From the NCBI RefSeq assembly GCF_016654115.1, contig NZ_JAEQAZ010000012.1, positions 1 to 64,000 on the forward strand: a DNA stretch of 64,000 nt, written 5' to 3'. Below, one piece after another: positions 56,427-64,000 of the stretch. The notes below the pieces were generated by a model. It had not been told where the DNA came from, did not search any database, and saw nothing but the letters and a program-made list of their open reading frames with translations. A program made the translations under genes and the position numbers. The DNA comes from Streptomyces sp. MBT53 (GTDB lineage Bacteria > Actinomycetota > Actinomycetes > Streptomycetales > Streptomycetaceae). The first letter of the stretch is position 1. Each line of letters opens with the position of its first letter.

Positions 56427-57425
56427 CTAGCGGCTGCGGGGGTCGAGAGCGTCGCGGAGACCGTCGCCGAGCAGGTTGAACGCCAGGACGGTCACAAAGA
56501 TGGCGAGGCCGGGAACGATCATGTACGCGGGGTCGACCTCGTAGTAGGTGACCGCGTCCCGCAACATGCCGCCCCAGGATGCCTGCGGGGGCTGGATACC
56601 GACCCCGAGGAAGCTCAGGGACGCCTCGAAGAGGATGTTCGTCGGGATGAGCAGCGTCGAGTAGACGATGATCGGGCCGACGAGGTTGGGCAGCAGCTCC
56701 CGGAAGAGGATGTACGGCGCCTTGGCGCCCATGCCCCGGGAGGCGTCCACGAACTCCCGCTCGCGCAGGGCGAGGGTCTGGCCGCGGACGATACGGCCCA
56801 GGTAGGGCCAGTTGAAGAAGCCGATGACGAAGATCAGCACGCTCAGGTGCAGCGGCAGGCCGTTGAGGCCGAAGGCACCGCCCTGGAGCGTCGCCGAGAT
56901 GGCGATGGCGAAGAGCAGCAGGGGGAAGGCGAGGAACGTGTCCATCAGGCGGCTGATGATCGAGTCGACCCGGCCGCCGTAGTACCCCGCGACCACGCCG
57001 AGGATCGTGCCGATCACGTTCGACAGGATCGTGGCACCGAAGGCCACCACCAGCGACACCCAGGATCCCTCGAGGATGCGGGTGGCGACGTCCCGGCCGA
57101 ACTGCGGGTCCACGCCGAGCGGGTGGTCCCAGCTCATGCCGCCCCAACCGCCCTTGGGCAGCGAGGTGTTGGCGTCGATCAGGTTCTGGTGGAAGGCATC
57201 GGGGTCCAGGCCGAACATCGCCTGGATGGGACGGGAGAGTGCCGCGACCAGGATCAGCAGGACGACGATGACGCCGCCGGCGACGGCGACCTTGTCCTTC
57301 TTGAACCGGGTCCAGGCGATCTGTCCAAGGGAACGGCCCTCGATCTGCCCCTTCTCGGCGCCGACGAGCACAGCCTCCGGCTGCGCCCCGGCTTCCGCTC
57401 CCGTGGTCTCGATCGGTGCGGTCAC
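56427..57425 (-). CDS. oppC: Oligopeptide ABC transporter permease
   Basis: A 332-residue permease, OppC/DppC type. A long hydrophilic N-terminus contains GRSLGQIAWTRFKKDKVAVAGGVIVVLLIL, the extra N-terminal helix. The coupling loop is LREREFVDASRGMGAKAPYILFRELLPN. It is the first gene of the operon. GTG 57425 has GAGAGGGGTCGGG upstream. An 11-bp hairpin lies in the leader 76 bases before the start. Confidence 0.94.
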   Translation of the reverse strand: MTAPIETTGAEAGAQPEAVLVGAEKGQIEGRSLGQIAWTRFKKDKVAVAGGVIVVLLILVAALSRPIQAMFGLDPDAFHQNLIDANTSLPKGGWGGMSWDHPLGVDPQFGRDVATRILEGSWVSLVVAFGATILSNVIGTILGVVAGYYGGRVDSIISRLMDTFLAFPLLLFAIAISATLQGGAFGLNGLPLHLSVLIFVIGFFNWPYLGRIVRGQTLALREREFVDASRGMGAKAPYILFRELLPNLVGPIIVYSTLLIPTNILFEASLSFLGVGIQPPQASWGGMLRDAVTYYEVDPAYMIVPGLAIFVTVLAFNLLGDGLRDALDPRSR

Positions 57426-57768
57426 TGTGACCCGACCCCTCTCGCCGGTGGTTACCGGCTTACGCCTGCCGCGGATTAGCGGCTTTGTCGACTTGCAGTG
57501 GACACGGGGTCCTCGACCCCGTGTCTGAGTCGCGAGTCTTCAGCGTGGCTGCGATCACCCGCCAGGTCTGGCGGCGAAAGTATGCGCAACCGTGATGCTT
57601 AACTAGGGATTCCGTTATCCGAACAGTGGGTAACGCCCGCCGGACGCCGGACACTTGGGACACAAGGGAGACTCGGCGTTTTTCGGGGCACCACACCGCC
57701 GTCTACGCGCGGAGAAATGTGCCGTAGACGTAAATCCTGCGGAGAAGCTGGGAAGAGGACTCGCGGGC
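57426..57768. other. opp leader/promoter region
   Basis: No gene is seen in these 343 bases. It carries the opp promoter on the minus strand and the 3' flank of the SseB-like gene. The left third holds a perfect 11-bp hairpin at 57501-57525. CATACT on the minus strand near 57582 is a possible -10, without a convincing -35. Confidence 0.5.
57501..57525 (-). promoter_or_regulatory. Leader hairpin upstream of oppC
   Basis: GACACGGGGTC (57501-57511) and GACCCCGTGTC (57515-57525) are perfect 11-bp arms with a 3-base loop. No U-tract follows. It may be an operator or a leader structure that affects entry into the opp operon. Confidence 0.55.
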
Positions 57769-58557
57769 TCAGTATCCACCACGGGCGGGTGGGTACCCGT
57801 ACCCGCCCGCCTGAGCGGGCGCAGCGTGGGCCTCACGGTCGTAGAACGGGCGGGCGTTCGCCCGCAGCCACAGCGCCACCGGGTCGTAGTCGTCGGACAT
57901 CGCCACGGTCGACACCGGCAGCCCGTCCGGGACCGCGCCGATGGACTGCTGCATCATCGCGCGCACCGAGTCCACGGCGGGCGGACTGGTGTCGTACACA
58001 TCCAGACCGATCGCGAGATACGGCGCCCCGAGCGCGGGCTGCACCCAGGCGCGGCGGAGGGTGCGGACCGCCGGGGTACGGTGGGCGTTCTGCGTGAGCA
58101 GGCCGTAGAACTGCGGGACCTCGATCGCCGGTTCCGTCAGGCGCAGCGGCCCCGCGGGCTGGCGCTCCAGGCCGGTGGCGATCCGCCGCAGGTCCAGCCA
58201 GGGGATGCCGAGGCCGCCGCCCGGAGCGTGCGGGTTGAGCCACAGGCCGAAGTGGTCCGGATAGAGGGTGCGGGCCACGTCCAGTCCGTCGACCACCTCG
58301 TACGAACGGTTCCAGCCGCTCGCCGACAGCTCCTGGGCGGAGGTGACGCAGGGGGCGTAGCCGTAACCCTCGACGTGCATGTTTCCGTACTGGGCGTCCG
58401 GGGAGCCGGACTGGCCGTGCCACAGGAGCATCCAGATCTGGCCGGAGTGGGGGGTCGCGAGGGCGCGCAGGAGCGCCTCGTAGGCGTCGTAGCGCCCGGG
58501 CGTCACCTGGCGCAGCATGTGCTCGACCTGGCCGGTCGCGGTGCCGCTGGCGCTCAC
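57769..58557 (-). CDS. SseB-like protein (enhanced serine sensitivity family)
   Basis: A 262-residue cytoplasmic protein of the SseB family. VTPGRYDAYEALLRALATPHSGQIWMLLWHG and the C-terminal AVDSVRAMMQQSIGAVPDGLPVSTVAMSDDYDPVALWLRANARPFYDRE segments are recognisable as N- and C-terminal SseB domains. SseB overexpression in E. coli is linked to serine sensitivity, but no biochemical function is firm. A Gly/Tyr/Ala-rich tail follows. GTG 58557 has GAAGGGG upstream. It is next to a second SseB-like gene and near serine/glycine genes. Confidence 0.8.
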   Translation of the reverse strand: MSASGTATGQVEHMLRQVTPGRYDAYEALLRALATPHSGQIWMLLWHGQSGSPDAQYGNMHVEGYGYAPCVTSAQELSASGWNRSYEVVDGLDVARTLYPDHFGLWLNPHAPGGGLGIPWLDLRRIATGLERQPAGPLRLTEPAIEVPQFYGLLTQNAHRTPAVRTLRRAWVQPALGAPYLAIGLDVYDTSPPAVDSVRAMMQQSIGAVPDGLPVSTVAMSDDYDPVALWLRANARPFYDREAHAAPAQAGGYGYPPARGGY

Positions 58558-58650
58558 GTGTACCGCCCCTTCTGGTGGTTGGCCTGCGTTGGGGTCCAGC
58601 TTAAGCGCCCAATGGGTCGGGGCCTGTGGTGCGTTCGCGAGTGGCGGTCC

Positions 58651-58732
58651 GTTGTGGCTCGGCGCGCCCCGCGGCGGAGCCGCAAATCGACACAGCCCCG
58701 CGCCCCTGGGTCGGCTGCCCCTCGCGGAGTTT
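58651..58732. repeat. Dispersed intergenic motif between SseB genes
   Basis: GGCGGAGCCGCAAATCGACA and CCCCGCGCCCCTGGG here are the reverse of an AGGGGCGCGGGG motif also present at 29143. Such motifs are, from memory, scattered widely in Streptomyces intergenic DNA. No gene or promoter is seen in it. Confidence 0.5.
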
Positions 58733-59518
58733 CTAGTGACCCTGTGTATAGAAGGGGCGCACCGTCTGCCTCATCCAGTCCGCCACCGGGTCCTGGGTCA
58801 CGTCCAGGAGGACCAGGTTTACCGGCCATTTGACCTCGGTCCGGGTGAGGGCTCGGGACAGGGCGTCCATCGGGACCGCCCTCAAGTCGCCCTCCCAGCT
58901 GGTCAGTTCGACGCCCACGAACATCACCGGGTCGGCGGTCTCGATCGCGGCCAGGCAGCGGCGGGCCGTGCCGACCACACCCGTGCCGGCGAACTCCGCG
59001 GAGGCCGCGGCGAGGAAGTCGACCGGGTCGTCCTGCCAGTCGGGCTCGAAGAGCCGGACCCGGCCGCCACTGGTCGGGCCGTCGAGGGCGGTGCGGCCGA
59101 TACGGCACAGCTCGGCCACGGCGGGGGGCGGGAGCGGGATGCCGACCACGCCGTCCGGGTTCACCGCGATGCCCACCTGCGGGGGCAGCCCGCGGGCGAA
59201 CTCCACCGCGGGCGCGATCGTGAACGACAGATGCGAGCCGACGACCTGGCGGAACTGCTCCTCGGAGCTGAAGACCGGAACGAAGGCCTGCCCTTCGATG
59301 TCCAGTGTGGGCAGGTCGAGGGGTCCGCTGTGCGGGCCGCCGCCGCTGGGCAGCGGGATCCAGACGAAGCTGCGGGCCAGCACCTCGATGATCCGGCCGC
59401 CGGCCGAAGGCAGGCCGAGGGAGACCGAGAGCACCTCCTCCAGCTCGTTGCCGGGCCATCCGCCGTGCGGATGCGGGTGGGGGTACGCCTGACCGGGGAA
59501 GTCCGCCGGGAAGTCCAT
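58733..59518 (-). CDS. SseB-like protein, second copy
   Basis: A 261-residue SseB-family protein. The Pro/His/Gly-rich N-terminus (MDFPADFPGQAYPHPHPHGG) is unusual. The core ELEEVLSVSLGLPSAGGRIIEVLARSFVWIPLPSGG, SSEEQFRQVVGSHLSFTIAPAVEFARGLP and the C-terminal LVLLDVTQDPVADWMRQTVRPFYTQGH match the SseB pattern. It shares the family fold with its downstream neighbour but is diverged, so the duplication is old. ATG 59518 follows GGTAGGTAG. Confidence 0.8.
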   Translation of the reverse strand: MDFPADFPGQAYPHPHPHGGWPGNELEEVLSVSLGLPSAGGRIIEVLARSFVWIPLPSGGGPHSGPLDLPTLDIEGQAFVPVFSSEEQFRQVVGSHLSFTIAPAVEFARGLPPQVGIAVNPDGVVGIPLPPPAVAELCRIGRTALDGPTSGGRVRLFEPDWQDDPVDFLAAASAEFAGTGVVGTARRCLAAIETADPVMFVGVELTSWEGDLRAVPMDALSRALTRTEVKWPVNLVLLDVTQDPVADWMRQTVRPFYTQGH

Positions 59519-59582
59519 CTACCTACCGCCTGCTGGTGAAACCGCCTGCTGTAAACGTGCTGTGACGGAAAAGGCTAGCGGC

Positions 59583-60266
59583 TCAGTCCGCGAAGTCGAT
59601 CCGGTGCAGCACGTCCGCCGCGTCCCGGTCCAGCAGGACCGCCGAGCCCACGCCGTGCGGCAGGTCGCCGCGCTCCACGGCGCGCAACAGCCGGGCGGCG
59701 GCCCGGCGGTGGCGCAGGAACGCGTACCGCGAGACGCCCCGGCCGCGCTCGCGCTGGCCGTCCAGCGCGGTGTCCGGGCTGACGTCGAGGAACACCAGGT
59801 GCAGGGTGCCGCCGCGGCGGCGGGCGGCGCGGGCCAGCCAGCCGCGCACCCAGGTCTGGGTGCCACAGTCGTGCACGACCGCTCCGGACGCGGAGCGCAG
59901 GGTGCGGTGCAGTCCCGTGTAGTGGGCGAGCCGGACCAGGGGGCGGTAGACCGCGTACGGGAGCAGCCCCGATATACGGGACATCCGGGTGTCCCAGCGG
60001 TCCCTGGCGTCCTGGCTGTCGACGCGGGCGCCGTCACCGGTCACCGCGCGCCGCATCAGCGTGGACTTGCCGCTGCCGGGCAGGCCGGTGACCACGACGA
60101 GGTCGCGGGGGCCGAAGCGGAGTCCGTGCGGGCTGCGGCCGGCGCGCTCGCGGAGGTCGCGGACGACCGGTGCCGGGCGGGCCGGGCATGCCTCCCTGGC
60201 CGGGGCCGAGCGCTGTTCGGGCAGCGCTACGGCCGAGGTCGTGGCGTACACCGTGGTCCTTGTCAC
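59583..60266 (-). CDS. P-loop ATP-binding protein, kinase-like
   Basis: A 227-residue protein with a Walker A motif VVVTGLPGSGKSTLMRRAV (~residues 57-75) and later VVHDCGTQTWVRGWLARAARRRGGTLHLVFLDVSPDTALDGQRERGRG. The overall pattern resembles small nucleoside or metabolite kinases of the AAA_33 type. The substrate is unknown. GTG 60266 has GGGAGGA upstream. It is divergent from the glycine riboswitch and gcvT. Confidence 0.75.
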   Translation of the reverse strand: MTRTTVYATTSAVALPEQRSAPAREACPARPAPVVRDLRERAGRSPHGLRFGPRDLVVVTGLPGSGKSTLMRRAVTGDGARVDSQDARDRWDTRMSRISGLLPYAVYRPLVRLAHYTGLHRTLRSASGAVVHDCGTQTWVRGWLARAARRRGGTLHLVFLDVSPDTALDGQRERGRGVSRYAFLRHRRAAARLLRAVERGDLPHGVGSAVLLDRDAADVLHRIDFAD

Positions 60267-60362
60267 CGTGATCGTCCTCCCTGCGGGGTCAGGAAAGGTT
60301 CTCCCCAACGAACGTAAAGAGAAGGTAATGCACGGTGTCTCGCGGTTCCGTTCGCTTCCGGC

Positions 60363-60386
60363 CACAGGCCTGTTACAAAGCCTGTG
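60363..60386. promoter_or_regulatory. Inverted repeat before the riboswitch
   Basis: CACAGGC (60363-60369) and GCCTGTG (60380-60386) flank CTGTTACAAA. It lies between the divergent P-loop gene and the riboswitch leader, where the gcv promoter should be. It may be an operator. Confidence 0.4.
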
Positions 60387-60428
60387 CGATGATGTGCGCG
60401 CCTAACTGCATACCGGCCGCTTGAATCC

Positions 60429-60640
60429 GCGCGGGAGAGTCCCCAGGCATCTGTTGCTGGGGCGCCGAAGGAGCAAGTCCCTCCCTTGAATCTCTCAGGC
60501 CCAGTTACCGCGCGGGCGAGGCACATCTGAAAAGCGGGCCGCCCGTCCCGGTGGTCCCACCCAAGGTGCAACCCATGTCCCGCGCGTGTCCCGCGCGGTC
60601 ATGGCGAACCTCTCAGGTTCCGATGACAGATGGGGAGGAA
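60429..60640 (+). ncRNA. Tandem glycine riboswitch upstream of gcvT
   Basis: Aptamer 1 (60430-60538) carries GGGAGAGTCC, the core GGCGCCGAAGGAGCAA, AATCTCTCAGGC and GGCACATCTG. Aptamer 2 (~60553-60640) is diverged: CACCCAAGGTGCAACC replaces the core, followed by ACCTCTCAGGTTCCGATGACAGATGGGGAGG. This is the standard gcv glycine sensor, switching on the glycine-cleavage genes when glycine is abundant. GGAGGAAC at its 3' end could pair or act as a ribosome site. Glycine riboswitches before gcvT are established in Streptomyces. Confidence 0.93.
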
Positions 60641-60653
60641 CGACCTCGCCGTC

Positions 60654-60677
60654 ATGCCTTGGGAGACCGACCGATGA
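60654..60677 (+). CDS. Possible micro-ORF MPWETDR overlapping gcvT start
   Basis: ATG 60654 opens a seven-codon reading frame (M-P-W-E-T-D-R) whose TGA overlaps the gcvT ATG as ATGA. GGAGGAAC (60634-60641) lies about 13 bases upstream. If translated, it would couple to gcvT start. It may be chance. Confidence 0.35.
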   Translation: MPWETDR

Positions 60678-61795
60678 GCAGTACCGCCGCCCCCCGTCGT
60701 ACCGCGCTCGACGCGCTGCACCGCTCGCTCGGTGCGACGATGACCGACTTCGCCGGCTGGGACATGCCGCTGCGCTACGGCTCCGAGCGCGACGAACACC
60801 TCGCCGTCCGCACGAAGGCAGGCCTCTTCGACCTCTCCCACATGGGCGAGATCACGGTCACCGGACCGGACGCGGCCCGACTCCTCAACTACGCGCTCGT
60901 CGGCAACATCGCCTCCGTGGGCGTCGGCCGCGCCCGCTACACCATGATCTGCCAGGCCGACGGCGGCATCCTCGACGACCTGATCGTCTACCGGCTGGCC
61001 GAGACCGAATACATGGTCGTCGCCAACGCGTCCAACGCCCAGATTGTCCTGGACTCGTTGGTGGAGCGTTCCGCCGGCTTCGACGCCGTCGTCCGCGACG
61101 ACCGAGACGCGTACGCGCTGCTCGCCGTCCAGGGCCCCGAGTCCCCCGGCATCCTCGCCTCGCTCACCGACGCCGACCTGGACGGCCTCAAGTACTACGC
61201 CGGTCTGCCCGGCACGGTCGCGGGCGTCCCCGCGCTGATCGCCCGCACCGGCTACACCGGCGAGGACGGCTTCGAGCTGTTCGTGGCCCCCGGTGACGCG
61301 GAGAAGCTGTGGGAGGCACTGACCGAGGCGGGAGCCGCGGCCGGACTGATCCCGTGCGGCCTGTCCTGCCGCGACACGCTCCGCCTGGAGGCGGGCATGC
61401 CGCTCTACGGCCACGAGCTGTCGACCTCCCTCACCCCCTTCGACGCCGGACTCGGCCGGGTCGTGAAGTTCGAGAAGGACGGCGACTTCGTCGGACGTAC
61501 GGCCCTCACGGCCGCCGCCGAACGCGCCGCCGCGCAGCCGCCCCGCGTCCTGGTCGGCCTGGTCGCCGAAGGCCGCCGGGTCCCGCGCGCCGGGTACTCC
61601 GTCGTCGCCGACGGCCGGGTGATCGGCGAGATCACCTCCGGCGCCCCCTCCCCCACGCTGGGCAGGCCGATCGCCATGGCCTACGTCGACGCGGCGCACT
61701 CGGCGCCGGGCACGGCCGGTGTCGGCGTGGACATCCGGGGCAGTCACGAGCCGTACGAGGTCGTGGCGCTGCCGTTCTACAAGCGCCAGAAGTGA
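60674..61795 (+). CDS. gcvT: Glycine cleavage system T protein (aminomethyltransferase)
   Basis: GcvT transfers the methylene group from the aminomethyl-lipoyl arm of GcvH to tetrahydrofolate. The 373 residues start SSTAAPRRTALDALHRSLGATMTDFAGWDMPLRYG and contain LFDLSHMGEI (the folate-site Asp/Ser region), GYTGEDGFELF and CRDTLRLEAGMPLYGHEL. It is controlled by the glycine riboswitch. ATG 60674 has GGGAGACC upstream; the first gene of gcvT-gcvH-glyA. Confidence 0.97.
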   Translation: MSSTAAPRRTALDALHRSLGATMTDFAGWDMPLRYGSERDEHLAVRTKAGLFDLSHMGEITVTGPDAARLLNYALVGNIASVGVGRARYTMICQADGGILDDLIVYRLAETEYMVVANASNAQIVLDSLVERSAGFDAVVRDDRDAYALLAVQGPESPGILASLTDADLDGLKYYAGLPGTVAGVPALIARTGYTGEDGFELFVAPGDAEKLWEALTEAGAAAGLIPCGLSCRDTLRLEAGMPLYGHELSTSLTPFDAGLGRVVKFEKDGDFVGRTALTAAAERAAAQPPRVLVGLVAEGRRVPRAGYSVVADGRVIGEITSGAPSPTLGRPIAMAYVDAAHSAPGTAGVGVDIRGSHEPYEVVALPFYKRQK

Positions 61796-61906
61796 CAGTC
61801 GTCGTAGCGTCGAGTCCGTGACCGGGGCGGATCGTCCCTGCTCGACCACGCCCTCCGTGTCTCCCCCCTTCACCAGCACTCCACCGCGTACAGGAGAATT
61901 CACGCC

Positions 61907-62287
61907 ATGAGCAACCACCCCGAGAATCTGCGGTACAGCAAGGAACACGAGTGGCTGACGGCCGCCGTCGACGGTGTCTCGACGGTCGGTATCACCGAGT
62001 TCGCGGCCAACGCGCTCGGCGATGTCGTCTACGCCCAGCTCCCCGAGGTCGGTACGACGGTGACGGCGGGCGAGTCCTGCGGCGAGCTGGAGTCCACCAA
62101 GTCGGTGTCGGACCTGTACGCGCCGGTCACCGGTGAGGTCGTGGAGATCAACACGGCCGTCGTGGACGAGCCCGCGCTCGTCAACTCCGAGCCCTTCGAC
62201 GGCGGTTGGCTCTTCAAGGTACGGATCACGGACGAGCCGGGCGACCTTCTCTCCGCCGACGAGTACACCGCTTTCACCGCCGGCTGA
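61907..62287 (+). CDS. gcvH: Glycine cleavage system H protein
   Basis: GcvH is the 126-residue lipoyl carrier that shuttles the aminomethyl group between P, T and L proteins. The lipoyl Lys is in [19 protein letters not shown] (~residue 64). EHEWL and [12 protein letters not shown] are family marks. ATG 61907 has AGGAGAA upstream. It follows gcvT after 111 bases with no terminator seen. Confidence 0.97.
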   Translation: MSNHPENLRYSKEHEWLTAAVDGVSTVGITEFAANALGDVVYAQLPEVGTTVTAGESCGELESTKSVSDLYAPVTGEVVEINTAVVDEPALVNSEPFDGGWLFKVRITDEPGDLLSADEYTAFTAG

Positions 62288-62301
62288 GGAGTCGTAGATC
62301 C

Positions 62302-63561
62302 ATGTCCGTCCTGAACACGCCCCTGCACGAACTCGACCCGGACATCGCCGCCGCCGTCGACGCCGAGCTGCGCCGTCAGCAGTCCACGCTGGAGATGATC
62401 GCCTCGGAGAACTTCGCTCCGGTCGCGGTCATGGAGGCCCAGGGCTCGGTCCTCACCAACAAGTACGCCGAGGGGTACCCGGGCCGTCGTTACTACGGCG
62501 GCTGCGAGCACGTCGACGTCGCCGAGCAGATCGCGATCGACCGGGTCAAGGAGCTGTTCGGCGCCGAGTACGCCAACGTCCAGCCGCACTCGGGCGCCTC
62601 AGCCAACCAGGCCGCCCTGTTCGCGCTCGCCCAGCCCGGCGACACCATCCTCGGCCTCGACCTGGCGCACGGCGGCCACCTCACCCACGGGATGCGGCTG
62701 AACTTCTCCGGCAAGCAGTTCGACGTGGTCGCCTACCACGTGGACGCTCAGACCGGTCTGGTCGACATGGCCGAGCTGGAGAAGCTCGCCAAGGAGCACC
62801 GCCCGAAGGTCATCATCGCGGGCTGGTCGGCATACCCGCGGCAGCTGGACTTCGCCGAGTTCCGCCGGATCGCGGACGAGGTCGAGGCGTATCTGTGGGT
62901 CGACATGGCGCACTTCGCCGGGCTGGTGGCGGCCGGCCTCCACCCGAACCCCGTCCCGTACGCGGACGTCGTCACCTCCACCACCCACAAGACGCTGGGC
63001 GGCCCGCGCGGCGGCATCATCCTCGCCAGGCAGTCCTTCGCGAAGAAGCTGAACTCCTCCGTCTTCCCCGGCTTCCAGGGCGGTCCGCTGGAGCATGTGA
63101 TCGCCGCCAAGGCCGTCTCCTTCAAGGTCGCGGCGGGCGAGGAGTTCAAGGAGCGCCAGCGGCGTACGGTGGAAGGCGCGCGGCTGCTCGCCGAGCGACT
63201 GGTCCGGGACGACGTGAAGGCCGTAGGGGTCGACGTCCTGTCGGGCGGCACGGACGTGCACCTCGTCCTGGTCGACCTGCGGAACTCCGAACTCGACGGC
63301 CAGCAGGCCGAGGACCGGCTCCACGAGGTCGGCATCACGGTCAACCGCAACGCCGTCCCGAACGACCCTCGTCCCCCGATGGTCACCTCCGGCCTGCGCA
63401 TCGGTACGCCGGCGCTGGCGACCCGCGGCTTCACCGCCGAGGACTTCGCCGAGGTCGCAGACGTCATCGCGGAGACGTTGAAGCCGTCGTTCGATGTGGC
63501 GGGTCTGAAGGCCCGTGTCACCGCGCTGGCGGAGAAGTACCCGCTGTACCCCGGGCTGTAG
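62302..63561 (+). CDS. glyA: Serine hydroxymethyltransferase
   Basis: GlyA converts serine and tetrahydrofolate to glycine and 5,10-methylene-THF. The 419 residues contain [77 protein letters not shown] (the PLP Lys is in THKT) and the C-terminal [19 protein letters not shown] 62302 has GAGGAG 12 bases upstream, 14 bases after gcvH, so it shares the riboswitch-controlled transcript. A terminator-like hairpin follows. Confidence 0.97.
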   Translation: MSVLNTPLHELDPDIAAAVDAELRRQQSTLEMIASENFAPVAVMEAQGSVLTNKYAEGYPGRRYYGGCEHVDVAEQIAIDRVKELFGAEYANVQPHSGASANQAALFALAQPGDTILGLDLAHGGHLTHGMRLNFSGKQFDVVAYHVDAQTGLVDMAELEKLAKEHRPKVIIAGWSAYPRQLDFAEFRRIADEVEAYLWVDMAHFAGLVAAGLHPNPVPYADVVTSTTHKTLGGPRGGIILARQSFAKKLNSSVFPGFQGGPLEHVIAAKAVSFKVAAGEEFKERQRRTVEGARLLAERLVRDDVKAVGVDVLSGGTDVHLVLVDLRNSELDGQQAEDRLHEVGITVNRNAVPNDPRPPMVTSGLRIGTPALATRGFTAEDFAEVADVIAETLKPSFDVAGLKARVTALAEKYPLYPGL

Positions 63562-63570
63562 TCGGCCCCC

Positions 63571-63610
63571 GGGGCACCGCCGCACACTGAGAGGTGCACG
63601 GCGGTGCCCC
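63571..63610 (+). terminator. Hairpin between glyA and sdaA
   Basis: GGGGCACCGCCG (63571-63582) pairs with CGGCGGTGCCCC (63599-63610) over 12 bp, beginning ten bases after the glyA stop. Confidence 0.75.
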
Positions 63611-63655
63611 ACCCCCTCGCAGCACCCCGCACGTCTTGCGTTCTGAGGAGTCACC

Positions 63656-64000
63656 GTGGCCATCTCGGTCTTCGACCTGTTCTCGATCGGCATCGGCCCG
63701 TCCAGCTCCCACACGGTCGGCCCGATGCGAGCCGCCCGCATGTTCGCGCTCCGGCTGCGCAACGAGGAACTGCTGGACTCCGTCGCCTCCGTCCGCACCG
63801 AGCTGTACGGCTCCCTCGGCGCGACCGGGCACGGGCACGGCACCCCGAAGGCGGTGCTGCTCGGCCTGGAGGGCGAGTCACCGCGCACGGTGGACGTGGA
63901 GGGGGCCGACGAACGGGTCGAGCAGATCAAGGCGGCGGGACGCATCCGTCTCCTCGGCGAGCACGAGATCCCGTTCGACTTCGACGCCGACCTCAAGCTG
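63656..64000 (+). CDS. sdaA: L-serine dehydratase, 3' end cut by window
   Basis: The first 115 residues of an iron-sulfur serine dehydratase. VAISVFDLFSIGIGPSSSHTVGPMRAA is the invariant N-terminal signature of the beta domain, and YGSLGATGHGHGTPKAVLLGLEGE follows. The enzyme deaminates serine to pyruvate with a 4Fe-4S cluster whose Cys ligands lie beyond the window. GTG 63656 has GAGGAG five bases upstream. It follows glyA in the same direction, placing serine breakdown next to serine-glycine exchange. Confidence 0.95.
   Translation, partial: MAISVFDLFSIGIGPSSSHTVGPMRAARMFALRLRNEELLDSVASVRTELYGSLGATGHGHGTPKAVLLGLEGESPRTVDVEGADERVEQIKAAGRIRLLGEHEIPFDFDADLKL

Noticed and set aside
57775..57815. 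GGGCGGGTGGGTACCC/GGGTACCCGCCC-like hairpin as a terminator
   Set aside because: It lies inside the SseB-like coding sequence (Gly/Tyr/Pro-rich tail) and is explained by codon composition.

Overview
The window is high-GC actinobacterial chromosome from a Streptomyces or close relative. Signs are G/C in nearly every third codon position, frequent GTG starts, GTGA/ATGA stop-start overlaps, Streptomyces-type core proteins (SerA, IlvBNC, GatCAB, LigA, MnmA, GcvT/H, GlyA, SdaA) and short dispersed palindromes between genes. From memory, the gene order follows the S. coelicolor SCO5469 (sdaA) to SCO5515 (serA) interval, so this is conserved core rather than an accessory island. No tRNA, rRNA, CRISPR array, transposase, integrase or att site was recognised.

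Layout. 1-4.6 kb: a cut-off secreted protein, a DUF4240 protein, two MFS exporters and a TetR repressor divergent from the second exporter. 4.6-10.3 kb: serA and ilvB-ilvN-ilvC on the minus strand; ilvB has an Ile/Leu/Val-rich leader peptide and an intrinsic attenuator. 10.3-13.5 kb: a membrane PAS-GGDEF-EAL protein with a degenerate EAL domain (CdgC-like). 13.7-25.2 kb: a hydroxyacid dehydrogenase, aldo/keto reductase, sugar-dehydrogenase lipoprotein, large AAA-LuxR regulator, small proteins, GNAT and MMPL transporter. 25.4-29.0 kb: gatC-gatA-small membrane protein-gatB. 29.2-36.7 kb: a second GGDEF-EAL protein (RmdB-like, all motifs intact), ligA, a MetE-like protein, a hypothetical, an SDR and a LOG-type protein. 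36.7-44.2 kb: DUF427, alpha/beta hydrolase, mnmA, Tat-type amidase, Tat-type multicopper oxidase, cysteine desulfurase, two small membrane proteins and a TetR regulator. 44.2-49.7 kb: a lipoprotein, WYL regulator with a divergent DinB-like enzyme, thioesterase, esterase and UPF0126 protein. 49.7-57.4 kb: a secreted M1 aminopeptidase downstream of an oppC-A-B-D-F oligopeptide ABC operon. 57.8-64 kb: tandem SseB-like genes, a P-loop protein, then a glycine riboswitch with gcvT-gcvH-glyA and the start of sdaA.

How genes work together. serA makes serine; glyA, gcvT/H and sdaA interconvert or degrade serine and glycine, with SseB-like genes next to them. Secreted aminopeptidase plus Opp importer form a plausible peptide-scavenging unit. 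Cysteine desulfurase can supply sulfur to MnmA for tRNA 2-thiouridine. Two c-di-GMP proteins could act on the same developmental signal.

I found no convincing undescribed multi-gene system. The most interesting signals are regulatory or structural: the ilvB attenuator, the gcv riboswitch with a micro-ORF overlapping the gcvT start, a dispersed palindromic repeat with copies before serA and after the aldo/keto reductase, a palindromic cassette read in frame inside the MMPL gene, a perfect 13-bp inverted repeat between divergent genes near 970, and hairpins placed inside the opp operon.
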